Positions 1-5,147 of a DNA stretch of 5,371 nt are shown here, in pieces (position 1 is the stretch's first letter; every line of letters begins with the position of its first letter). The translations under genes and the position numbers were made by a program. A model generated the notes under the pieces. It made no database searches, had not been told where the DNA came from, and saw only the letters and a list, made by a program, of their open reading frames with translations. The stretch is from Anaerolineales bacterium (GTDB lineage: Bacteria > Chloroflexota > Anaerolineae > Anaerolineales > Villigracilaceae), in assembly GCA_025056515.1 (NCBI GenBank), contig JANWWB010000200.1, forward strand, positions 1 to 5,371, written 5' to 3'.

Positions 1-1
1 T

Positions 2-1264
2 CAAGCCTCTCAACATGCTCGCGAATGGATTAACAATCTGGAGGCGGTTGAACGTGCCCGCACCGGCATCAAAACGCTCAAGGTGGGTTACAACAAAGTC
101 TTCGGCTATTATATTGAGGTCTCGACTGGGCAAGCGGCGAACGTTCCGCCGGATTACATCCGTAAACAGACTTTAGTCAATGCCGAGCGTTTCATCACCC
201 CAGAGATGAAAGAATATGAGACGCTTGTGCTGAATGCCGAGGAACGCATTCGCGAACTGGAACAACGCTTGTTTAAGGAAGTTTGTGCCATGTTAGCTAA
301 ATCGGCGCCGCGCTTGCTGACAACGGCACGTGCTCTTGCTGAGCTGGATGTCCTGGCATCCTTAGCTGAGGTGGCTGCTTTGGGCGGCTATGTCCGCCCT
401 GAAGTGGTGGATGAGGCTATCCTTGATATCCGAGATGGCCGCCATCCGGTGGTTGAACAGACCTTGCAGGGGGAACGTTTTGTCCCGAATGACATTGTCT
501 TTGAACCAGGTGAGGTGGTGCGCATCATCACTGGGCCGAATATGTCTGGCAAATCCACCTATCTTCGCCAAGCGGCGCTTATTGTTCTCATGGCACAGAT
601 TGGTTCGTTTGTCCCGGCGGCATCGGCACGCGTGGGAGTGGTAGACCGCATTTTCACCCGTATCGGCGCTCAAGACGAAATTCATGCCGGGCAGTCTACG
701 TTCATGGTTGAGATGGTAGAAGCGGCGAATATCCTGCATCACGCTACGCCGCGTTCGCTTCTCATCTTGGACGAAATCGGGCGTGGCACAAGCACCTATG
801 ACGGCGTCTCGATTGCCTGGGCGGTTGTGGAGTATATCCACAACCATCCACGCTTACGCGCAAAAACACTCTTTGCCACTCACTATCACGAGCTTACTCA
901 ATTGGCCGAGCTGCTGCCGGGTGTCCGGAATTACAACGTTGCCGTGACCGAAGCCGACGGCAAAGTGGTTTTCTTGCATAAAATCGTCCCCGGCGGCGCC
1001 GATCGTTCGTATGGCATTCATGTAGCGCAATTGGCAGGCCTGCCGCGGCCGGTCATTCAACGGGCGAATGAGATCTTGCAGGAGTTGGAGAAATCGTCAG
1101 GCCGGGCAGTGCGCATCAATCCGATGGCGGCTCGTCAACTGGCACTCTTTCCAGAGACCAATCCGTTGTTGGAGGAATTACGTCATCTGGATATTAATAC
1201 TCTTTCTCCTATCGAGGCGCTCAACAAGCTGTTTGAATGGAAAAAGAAGTATCTGATTGACTGA
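2..1264 (+). CDS. mutS: DNA mismatch repair protein MutS, C-terminal half (5' end outside window)
   Basis: MutS recognises base mismatches and, through its ATPase, recruits MutL to start repair. The open frame runs from base 2 with no start codon; a GTG at 83 lies inside conserved sequence (TLKVGYNKVFGYYIEV) and is not the true start. The 420 visible residues are roughly half of a usual MutS of about 850-900 residues. They contain the end of the core/lever region with the clamp, then the ATPase domain: Walker A GPNMSGKST (fragment residues 178-186, bases 533-559), Walker B LLILDE (253-258, bases 758-775) followed by GRGTSTYDG, and FATHYHEL from residue 291 (base 872). Near the C terminus QLALF (bases 1136-1150) fits the beta-clamp-binding pentapeptide, and the tail LSPIEALNKLFEWKKKY is typical of MutS. 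The frame is intact to a TGA stop. The presence of the mismatch-binding domain cannot be checked here, but the GYNKVFGYYIEV sequence and QLALF motif favour MutS1 over MutS2. Confidence 0.97.
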   Translation, partial: QASQHAREWINNLEAVERARTGIKTLKVGYNKVFGYYIEVSTGQAANVPPDYIRKQTLVNAERFITPEMKEYETLVLNAEERIRELEQRLFKEVCAMLAKSAPRLLTTARALAELDVLASLAEVAALGGYVRPEVVDEAILDIRDGRHPVVEQTLQGERFVPNDIVFEPGEVVRIITGPNMSGKSTYLRQAALIVLMAQIGSFVPAASARVGVVDRIFTRIGAQDEIHAGQSTFMVEMVEAANILHHATPRSLLILDEIGRGTSTYDGVSIAWAVVEYIHNHPRLRAKTLFATHYHELTQLAELLPGVRNYNVAVTEADGKVVFLHKIVPGGADRSYGIHVAQLAGLPRPVIQRANEILQELEKSSGRAVRINPMAARQLALFPETNPLLEELRHLDINTLSPIEALNKLFEWKKKYLID

Positions 1265-1290
1265 GAGTCTGGCTCCTCGTAGAGCGAAAT

Positions 1291-1326
1291 GCCCCATGCA
1301 CCTGACAAAAGCATGGGGCGTTTTTT
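1291..1326 (+). terminator. Intrinsic terminator of mutS
   Basis: A perfect 9-bp stem, GCCCCATGC (1291-1299) with GCATGGGGC (1311-1319), encloses an 11-nt loop and is followed by T6 (1321-1326). It starts 27 bases after the mutS stop. On the minus strand the same hairpin is preceded by A6 and followed by only a short ATTT tract, so it may also end the convergent selenoprotein-like gene, but less efficiently. Confidence 0.92.
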
Positions 1327-1339
1327 CGTCTGGAAAGTC

Positions 1340-1900
1340 TTACGGTTGACTGGAAAGCGCCTGATCGAAGGCTTCTCGAAATTCTTCGGCAGAGACTATT
1401 CCTATCCACTGTTTCAAGATGCGTCCTTCACCATCTAGGAGATAAAAGGCGGGTTGTACGCGGAAGCCCAGAGCCTGCTGAAATTCTTTTGTTTTCGGGT
1501 CGCCGGCATCCAGGTATACGAATTGGATTTTGCCGTAATACTCGGCTTCCAGCCCATGCACGATGGGCGCCATGAAGCGGCAGGCCCCTCAGGTGAAGCG
1601 GAAGAATTCGATGAGCTGTAATTGACCAGAAGCTAGTCGAACCGTTGAAGGATCGGTTGCGACCAGTTCATTGCCGCGGGGTGTTACTGTCGGAGAAGGC
1701 AGAAGAGCAAGGGTGGGATATGGCTCTGTTGGTGGGGTGTCAATGGCAACAGGGGTAGCTGTGGGAGAAGGGGGTCGAGGGGTTGGCGTAGGCGGTGGAG
1801 TGACTTTCGGGGCGCAGGCGGCAGCGAATATAAACAATGCCAGTACTAAGCTCGGAAAGAGAAATTGCCTCTGAATTGAGGCGTGGAGTTTGGTTTTCAT
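1340..1900 (-). CDS. Thioredoxin-like lipoprotein, predicted selenoprotein (active site Thr-Sec-Gly-Ala-Cys)
   Basis: Predicted extracytoplasmic thiol-disulfide oxidoreductase, 186 residues if the in-frame TGA at 1589-1591 is read through. Residues 1-28 form a lipoprotein signal peptide (basic start, hydrophobic core, lipobox FAAAC) with lipidation expected at Cys29. A Pro/Thr/Ser-rich linker spans about 31-75. The thioredoxin fold follows: strand QLQLIEFF, then active site T-[UGA104]-G-A-C107-R with F-M-A-P as in thioredoxin CxxC-R-x-x-x-P, then KIQFVYLDAGD, the cis-Pro150 segment RVQPAFYLLDGEGRIL and a C-terminal helix AEEFREAFDQAL. The UGA replaces precisely the nucleophilic first cysteine. 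Both sides are in the same frame, and the 82 codons after it are intact. The start is ATG at 1900 with Shine-Dalgarno AGGAGGTA 8 nt upstream. Conventional gene calling would give a truncated 103-residue lipoprotein plus a 77-residue ORF starting at an internal Met (1573). Alternatives are a Cys-to-stop nonsense mutation or a sequencing error. Whether the genome carries selA, selB, selC and selD is not visible here. Confidence 0.8.
1545..1578 (-). promoter_or_regulatory. Candidate bacterial SECIS hairpin
   Basis: In the minus-strand mRNA the hairpin begins 10 nt after the UGA. Lower stem: GCUUC (1578-1574) with GAAGC (1549-1545). An asymmetric internal loop follows (AUGGC against UG). Upper stem: GCCCAU (1568-1563) with AUGGGC (1557-1552). 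The apical loop is CGUGC (1562-1558), whose second base is G followed by U. Bacterial SECIS elements lie in the coding sequence just after the UGA and carry a G among the first two bases of a small apical loop, usually roughly 16-37 nt from the UGA; here the gap is 26 nt. This is pairing by eye, with no energy calculation. A smaller competing fold pairs GGGC and GCC after the UGA with GGC and GCCC. Confidence 0.65.
1589..1591 (-). other. In-frame UGA, predicted selenocysteine codon (Sec104)
   Basis: Codons read ...TTC TTC CGC TTC ACC TGA GGG GCC TGC CGC..., giving F-F-R-F-T-[UGA]-G-A-C-R. The position aligns with the first, nucleophilic Cys of the thioredoxin CxxC motif, a classic site of Cys-to-Sec exchange in thioredoxin-like proteins. 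Reading it as Trp would destroy the motif, and TGA is used as a normal stop elsewhere in the window, so a recoded genetic code is not a good explanation. Confidence 0.78.
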
Positions 1901-1906
1901 CGTGGG

Positions 1907-1914
1907 TACCTCCT
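1907..1914 (-). promoter_or_regulatory. Strong ribosome binding site of the thioredoxin-like lipoprotein gene
   Basis: The minus strand reads AGGAGGTA (1914-1907), nearly a full anti-Shine-Dalgarno match, with 8 nt between the last G of AGGAGG (1909) and the ATG at 1900. It fixes the lipoprotein start, and hence the signal peptide, and shows that the pre-UGA part is meant to be well translated. No comparable site precedes the internal ATG at 1573, where the upstream sequence is CTGCCGCTTC. Confidence 0.85.
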
Positions 1915-1923
1915 GATGTTTTT

Positions 1924-1946
1924 ATTTTACATAATTTCTGTAAAAT
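1924..1946. repeat. Perfect inverted repeat, possible operator of the thioredoxin-like gene
   Basis: ATTTTACA (1924-1931), a 7-nt spacer, then TGTAAAAT (1939-1946) form an exact dyad. It lies 24-46 bases upstream of the minus-strand start codon. Read on the minus strand, the proximal arm contains TAAAAT (1929-1924), 5 of 6 matches to a -10 box, placing transcription start near 1917 just before the Shine-Dalgarno. No convincing -35 box is visible. A repressor site overlapping the promoter is possible, but the tract is AT-rich, so a chance dyad cannot be dismissed. Confidence 0.45.
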
Positions 1947-2112
1947 TTATCTAAATATTTCCCCTTCGGTTGCTGTGTCCCTCTTGTTGAGAAAGAGGTG
2001 TTGGATGGCTTTGGTGAGTTACGGTTGGCTAGAATAGGATGTGTATCTCGTGCTGGATTGTACATTGTGTGCACTTGCCGAAGGTATGTTAGAAACGAGT
2101 GATAAGTTCGCT

Positions 2113-2142
2113 TTGCCACATTTGCCTTGAACTCGGTATAAT
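2113..2142 (+). promoter_or_regulatory. Sigma-70-type promoter for the patatin cluster
   Basis: TTGCCA (2113-2118, 5 of 6 to consensus), an 18-nt spacer and a perfect TATAAT (2137-2142). Transcription would begin near 2149, just ahead of the GGAGG at 2152-2156, so the leader would be very short (about 15 nt to the ATG at 2164). The promoter is divergent from the thioredoxin-like gene. Confidence 0.7.
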
Positions 2143-2151
2143 CCTCGTTTT

Positions 2152-2156
2152 GGAGG
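2152..2156 (+). promoter_or_regulatory. Ribosome binding site deciding the patatin start
   Basis: GGAGG is followed by two in-frame ATGs. The first (2158) leaves only 1 nt of spacing, while the second (2164) leaves 7 nt, which is normal. The second ATG also gives an N terminus, MEITLALGGGGSRG, that starts directly with the patatin beta strand. Confidence 0.8.
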
Positions 2157-2163
2157 AATGACG

Positions 2164-3063
2164 ATGGAAATTACATTGGCGTTGGGAGGCGGAGGATCGC
2201 GCGGGTATGCGCATGTGGGAGTCCTGCGTGTTCTGGAACGCGAGGGCTTTCGTATCCGTGCCGTGGCCGGGACAAGCGCTGGGGGTATCATTGCCGCTCT
2301 CTATGCGGCCGGTTATTCACCCGAGGAGATGGAAAACCGGTTTCTCAAACTTGATGCAGCCCGTCTTTATTCTCGCGATGAAGAAGATGGCCCTGGTTTG
2401 CTTGGTTTGGCCGGGGCACGGCGCGTCCTCCATGAGTTGCTAGGTGAGCGCACGTTTTCGGATTTGCGCATCCCTTGCGCTCTCACTGCGGTAGATGTGC
2501 GCTCTGGCCGCGAAGTCCTCCTCAACGATGGCCTTGTTGTGGATGCCATCTTGGCGACGATTGCTGTGCCGGGCGTGTTCCCGCCTAAAATCTTGGGCGG
2601 TCACGAATTGGTGGATGGAGGCGTGCTTGACCCGGTGCCGGTTTCGGTTGCGCGCCATCTCGCCCCTGCTTTGCCTGTCGTAGCCGTTGCCCTGACCCCT
2701 CGCACGGAACCGGCGATTGACTTGGAGAAATTGCCCTTGCCGGTTCCGCTTCCCATCCCTATCTTGCGTCGCCTTACCCAAACACGCATCGCCCAGGCCT
2801 TTCGCGTCTTCGCTGCCTCGGTTGACATTGGGGCGCGCATGTTGACCGAACTTCGCTTAGAATTAGAAGAACCCGAGGTTATCATTCGACCGGATGTAAG
2901 CCACATTGGCTTGCTTGATCAAGTGGATGTAGCCGATGTGATTCGTCGTGGAGAGAGAGCAGCCGAGACTGCTCTCCCTGAGCTGCGCCGCAGCGTTTCT
3001 TGGGTGAGACGAGTAAGACGCCGTCTCTTTCGACGCTCTCAGCCTAAGCGGTTGCGTTTATGA
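2164..3063 (+). CDS. Patatin-like phospholipase (RssA/NTE-type)
   Basis: Predicted serine hydrolase with a Ser-Asp dyad that releases fatty acids from phospholipids or related esters. At 299 residues it is close to the size of stand-alone bacterial RssA/YlbK-type patatins. Visible motifs are the oxyanion-hole loop GGGGSRG (residues 8-14), the nucleophile elbow GTSAGG with Ser38, and the catalytic Asp151 in VDGGVLDPVPV. The C-terminal part (VIIRPDVSHIGLLDQVDVAD) is typical of the family, and the tail is strongly basic (WVRRVRRRLFRRSQPKRLRL), which could favour membrane association. There is no signal peptide, so it is probably cytoplasmic or peripheral. The ATG at 2158 would add two residues but is too close to the Shine-Dalgarno. 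The TGA stop overlaps the ATG of the next gene, so the two are probably translationally coupled. The substrate cannot be told from sequence. Confidence 0.93.
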   Translation: MEITLALGGGGSRGYAHVGVLRVLEREGFRIRAVAGTSAGGIIAALYAAGYSPEEMENRFLKLDAARLYSRDEEDGPGLLGLAGARRVLHELLGERTFSDLRIPCALTAVDVRSGREVLLNDGLVVDAILATIAVPGVFPPKILGGHELVDGGVLDPVPVSVARHLAPALPVVAVALTPRTEPAIDLEKLPLPVPLPIPILRRLTQTRIAQAFRVFAASVDIGARMLTELRLELEEPEVIIRPDVSHIGLLDQVDVADVIRRGERAAETALPELRRSVSWVRRVRRRLFRRSQPKRLRL

Positions 3064-3287
3064 GCCGGGATTTGCGCCGCTACGCTCGTCAGACGTATAC
3101 CCGCCTGGTCCTTGGCGGTTTGATTTTGCTTCTGGTGGTTGGCGGCGGTCTAATTGATCTCTTCTATGGGCGCGAAGCAGCTCTTTTAGGCTTGACCTGT
3201 ATCCTCCTCGGACTCACGCCACTTTTATTGGTGTTTCTGCTCTTCCTATTTCTTGACTGGTTGGTGAAACGTGCGAATTCCGACTGA
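3060..3287 (+). CDS. Small two-helix membrane protein, function unknown
   Basis: A 75-residue protein that I do not recognise. It has a basic N terminus (MSRDLRRYARQTYTR), a hydrophobic segment at about residues 16-33 (LVLGGLILLLVVGGGLID), a short polar turn (FYGREA), and a second long hydrophobic stretch at about 40-69 (leucine-rich) ending in KRANSD. This suggests a helical hairpin with both ends in the cytoplasm. The ATG overlaps the patatin stop as ATGA, and its own 3' end overlaps the next start by 17 bases, which supports a real gene in an operon despite the lack of a clear Shine-Dalgarno. It could anchor or assist the neighbouring lipolytic enzymes, but that is only a guess from position. 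Confidence 0.82.
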   Translation: MSRDLRRYARQTYTRLVLGGLILLLVVGGGLIDLFYGREAALLGLTCILLGLTPLLLVFLLFLFLDWLVKRANSD

Positions 3288-3924
3288 ACCTCCTCATACC
3301 TTGAATGGATGGACCTATCGCCTTCGCCCGGCGCAGCGTGAACCGGCGCGTTTGGCTTTAATGCTTCACGGTTGGACGGGCGATGAAAACTCGATGTGGT
3401 TCTTCGCTGAACGCATGGCTTCCGATTTCACCGTGCTTCTCCCTCGCGCTCCCTATCCTGTTGCGGAAGGAGGGTATTCTTGGCGAGAGATGCGCCCGGG
3501 GACTTGGGGGTTTCCGGTCTTCGAAGACTTACGCCCGGCTGCGGAAATGTTGATGTGCTTCCTGGATGATTGGAAGACCGTCTCTGGCGCCGATTTCTTC
3601 ACCTTTGATGTCGTCGGGTTTAGCCAGGGAGGGGCGCTGGCCTACACGCTGGGCATGCTTTTCCCAGAGCGCGTCAGACGGATAGCCGCCCTAGCGGGCT
3701 TTTTGCCTTTGGGGGCTGAGGCGCACCTTACAGCGTTAGCCGGCAAAGAAGTCTTTATTGCGCATGGTCGGGACGATGAACTTGTGTCGGTTGAACGGGC
3801 GCGCACGGCCAGTCGTATCCTTGCCGAAGTTGGTGTTCGCCTGCACTATTGCGAAACGGAAGGAGGCCATAAAGTCGGCAGAGAGTGCGTGAAGGCACTG
3901 GAGCGCTTCTTTGCCAACGAATAA
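3271..3924 (+). CDS. Alpha/beta hydrolase, phospholipase/carboxylesterase family
   Basis: Predicted cytoplasmic serine esterase of 217 residues, the usual size for the carboxylesterase/YpfH-like group. Visible are the oxyanion strand LMLHGWTGDENSM (HG at 33-34), the family-like LLPRAPYPVAEGGYSW, the nucleophile elbow GFSQGGAL with Ser118, the acid in HGRDDELV (Asp169 by the HGxxDxxV pattern), and His200 in EGGHKV, so the catalytic triad is complete. The GTG start at 3271 lies inside the upstream membrane-protein gene (17-base overlap) with only a weak GGTTGGTG-like site before it, suggesting translational coupling. A TTG at 3301 is a less likely alternative. The pairing with a patatin points to lipid or ester catabolism. 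The natural substrate is unknown. Confidence 0.9.
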   Translation: MRIPTEPPHTLNGWTYRLRPAQREPARLALMLHGWTGDENSMWFFAERMASDFTVLLPRAPYPVAEGGYSWREMRPGTWGFPVFEDLRPAAEMLMCFLDDWKTVSGADFFTFDVVGFSQGGALAYTLGMLFPERVRRIAALAGFLPLGAEAHLTALAGKEVFIAHGRDDELVSVERARTASRILAEVGVRLHYCETEGGHKVGRECVKALERFFANE

Positions 3925-3946
3925 GACGTTTTCTGCTGAAGGTTTT

Positions 3947-3959
3947 GTATTATTAATAC
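3947..3959. repeat. 13-bp palindrome upstream of the L,D-transpeptidase gene
   Basis: GTATTA-T-TAATAC is an exact palindrome around one central base. It sits 22 bases after the hydrolase stop and 16 bases before the candidate -35 box of the next gene. It could be a regulator site. It lacks a T-run and is too AT-rich and short to be a terminator. Confidence 0.3.
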
Positions 3960-3975
3960 GAGTCTCATTCGTCGG

Positions 3976-4004
3976 TTGACTCCTTGTCAGTTTGCGGGTA
4001 TCCT
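3976..4004 (+). promoter_or_regulatory. Candidate promoter of the L,D-transpeptidase gene, giving a leaderless start
   Basis: TTGACT (3976-3981, 5 of 6), a 17-nt spacer and TATCCT (3999-4004, 4 of 6). Transcription would begin about 7 nt after the -10 box, that is at 4011-4012, on the ATG itself. No Shine-Dalgarno is visible before the ATG, consistent with a leaderless mRNA. The -10 match is only moderate. Confidence 0.45.
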
Positions 4005-4011
4005 TGTCGTT

Positions 4012-5139
4012 ATGAGCTCGGAACGTTCTTCTCTCTCACGGCGCGATTTTCTTAAGCTATCTGCTCTTGGGCTTGGGGCGCTTGCCCTGCCCCCGCAAGT
4101 ATGGGAGGCGCTCTCGACGCCTCGCCCGCTTCCCGAGTTTCCTCCAGGGGAATTGCTTGGCCGGAATTGTGCGGCAGATGTTAACTTAGCGGGGGGGATG
4201 ATTGAATTGCGCAGCCGGCCTAGCGTTACTGCCAGCGTTGTGCGCAAGGTGTATCGGGATGAGGTTTTTACGTGGATTCGCGAAGTGCCGGCTGAAACGG
4301 TGTCGTTTGATGTTCCAAGTCAACGCTGGGTGGAGACCCCCGAAGGTTACCTGCGTGCGCGCTATCTCCAGCCTTGTCGTAATCAACCGAATGTCCCTCT
4401 CACTTCTATGCCAGAGGGCAAAAAGGGCTTTTGGGCAGAAGTAACCGTTCCATATGTCGATTTGGCGATTGCCAATCCGGCTCCTGTCTCGGCTTGGGTG
4501 CGCGATCATGTTGCTTATCAGTTGCAGCCGCGCTTGTATTATCACCAGGTCATGTGGATTGACCAAATTCGGGTCCTCGATGACGGTCGAGTGCAATATC
4601 GCGTCAACGAGCGCTACGGCAATCCTGGTGACCTCTTTTGGGCAGATGCGACCGCTTTTCGTCCTCTAACCGAGGAGGATGTCGCTCCTATCCATCCAGA
4701 TGTGGATCCGGCGACCAAGAAAATTGTGGTCAATCTCACCTACCAAACGCTTTCTTGCTATGAGGAAGAGCGCGAGGTCTTTTTCTGTCGCGTCTCAACC
4801 GGTGCGGGGACAGGCAGCACGCCCTTGGGCAATCATTCTATCTGGCGCAAATTGATTTCTGTGCGCATGTCGAATACTGCAGAGAATGCCAGCTATGAAT
4901 TGCCCGGTATCTCCTGGACGACGCTTTTTGTCGGCAATGGGGTTGCTATTCATGCGACAACTGCTCACAATGACTTTGGCTTTCCTCGTTCGCATGGGTG
5001 TGTCAATTGCCGCCCAGAAGATGCTAAGTGGATTTTCCGCTGGTGCCATCCTACTGTCTCGCTGGAGCCTGGTGAATTGACTTGGACCGACTGGCGTAGT
5101 GGTAGCACACGCGTAATCGTTGTCGATAATGTTTTTTAG
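4012..5139 (+). CDS. Tat-exported L,D-transpeptidase (SH3-like plus YkuD domain)
   Basis: Predicted cell-wall enzyme that forms peptidoglycan cross-links, or attaches proteins, through L,D-bonds. 375 residues from the ATG at 4012. The N terminus carries a twin-arginine signal, SRRDFLK (residues 9-15), followed by the hydrophobic LSALGLGALALP, so export is in folded form. It lacks a lipobox cysteine. A bacterial SH3-like region covers about residues 60-125 (IELRSRPSVTASVVRKV, GYLRARYLQP). The YkuD domain begins near IVVNLTYQTLSCYEEE and holds TPLGNHSIWRK, His314 (AIHATT) and SHGCVNCRPEDA with His328 and catalytic Cys330. An in-frame TTG at 3976 would add 12 residues ahead of the Tat signal, and it is itself the candidate -35 box, so ATG is preferred. 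An 87-base gap from the hydrolase suggests an independent promoter; the ccdA-like gene follows after 8 bases and is probably co-transcribed. Confidence 0.93.
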   Translation: MSSERSSLSRRDFLKLSALGLGALALPPQVWEALSTPRPLPEFPPGELLGRNCAADVNLAGGMIELRSRPSVTASVVRKVYRDEVFTWIREVPAETVSFDVPSQRWVETPEGYLRARYLQPCRNQPNVPLTSMPEGKKGFWAEVTVPYVDLAIANPAPVSAWVRDHVAYQLQPRLYYHQVMWIDQIRVLDDGRVQYRVNERYGNPGDLFWADATAFRPLTEEDVAPIHPDVDPATKKIVVNLTYQTLSCYEEEREVFFCRVSTGAGTGSTPLGNHSIWRKLISVRMSNTAENASYELPGISWTTLFVGNGVAIHATTAHNDFGFPRSHGCVNCRPEDAKWIFRWCHPTVSLEPGELTWTDWRSGSTRVIVVDNVF

Positions 5140-5147
5140 GGTGCAGC

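Noticed and set aside
362..847. Minus-strand 161-residue ORF opposite mutS
   Set aside because: It is a shadow of the strongly conserved MutS ATPase coding sequence; its composition (many His, Arg and Cys) and lack of motifs do not look like a real protein.
1340..1573. Separate 77-residue protein starting at the internal ATG at 1573
   Set aside because: There is no Shine-Dalgarno before this ATG, the fragment begins inside the thioredoxin active-site helix after the second Cys, and it is in the same frame as the lipoprotein ORF. It is better read as the C-terminal part of one UGA-containing gene.
1579..1588. Shorter alternative hairpin right after the UGA (GGGC and GCC paired with GGC and GCCC)
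   Set aside because: Its loop would start only about 10 nt after the UGA, closer than usual for bacterial SECIS elements, and its stem is broken by a bulge. The hairpin at 1545-1578 fits better.
1589..1591. TGA as a plain nonsense mutation (pseudogene) or as Trp under an alternative code
   Set aside because: Nonsense mutation cannot be excluded, but landing exactly on the catalytic Cys, with no other lesion and a SECIS-like hairpin following, favours Sec. Trp reading would destroy CxxC, and other genes here use TGA as stop.
1980..1998. Inverted repeat CCTCTT-N7-AAGAGG in the divergent intergenic region
   Set aside because: The arms are only 6 bp, there is no T-run, and it has no clear position relative to a promoter. 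This level of match is easily found by chance.
1837..2037. Plus-strand 66-residue ORF across the divergent promoter region
   Set aside because: It starts inside the lipoprotein gene on the opposite strand, has no Shine-Dalgarno or recognisable motif, and runs through the inverted repeat region.
3976..4011. TTG-start extension of the L,D-transpeptidase
   Set aside because: It would put 12 residues before a standard Tat signal N terminus, has no Shine-Dalgarno, and the TTG coincides with the -35 candidate.
4186..4596. Minus-strand 136-residue ORF opposite the L,D-transpeptidase gene
   Set aside because: It is fully antisense to a well-supported gene, with no start signals or recognisable domain.
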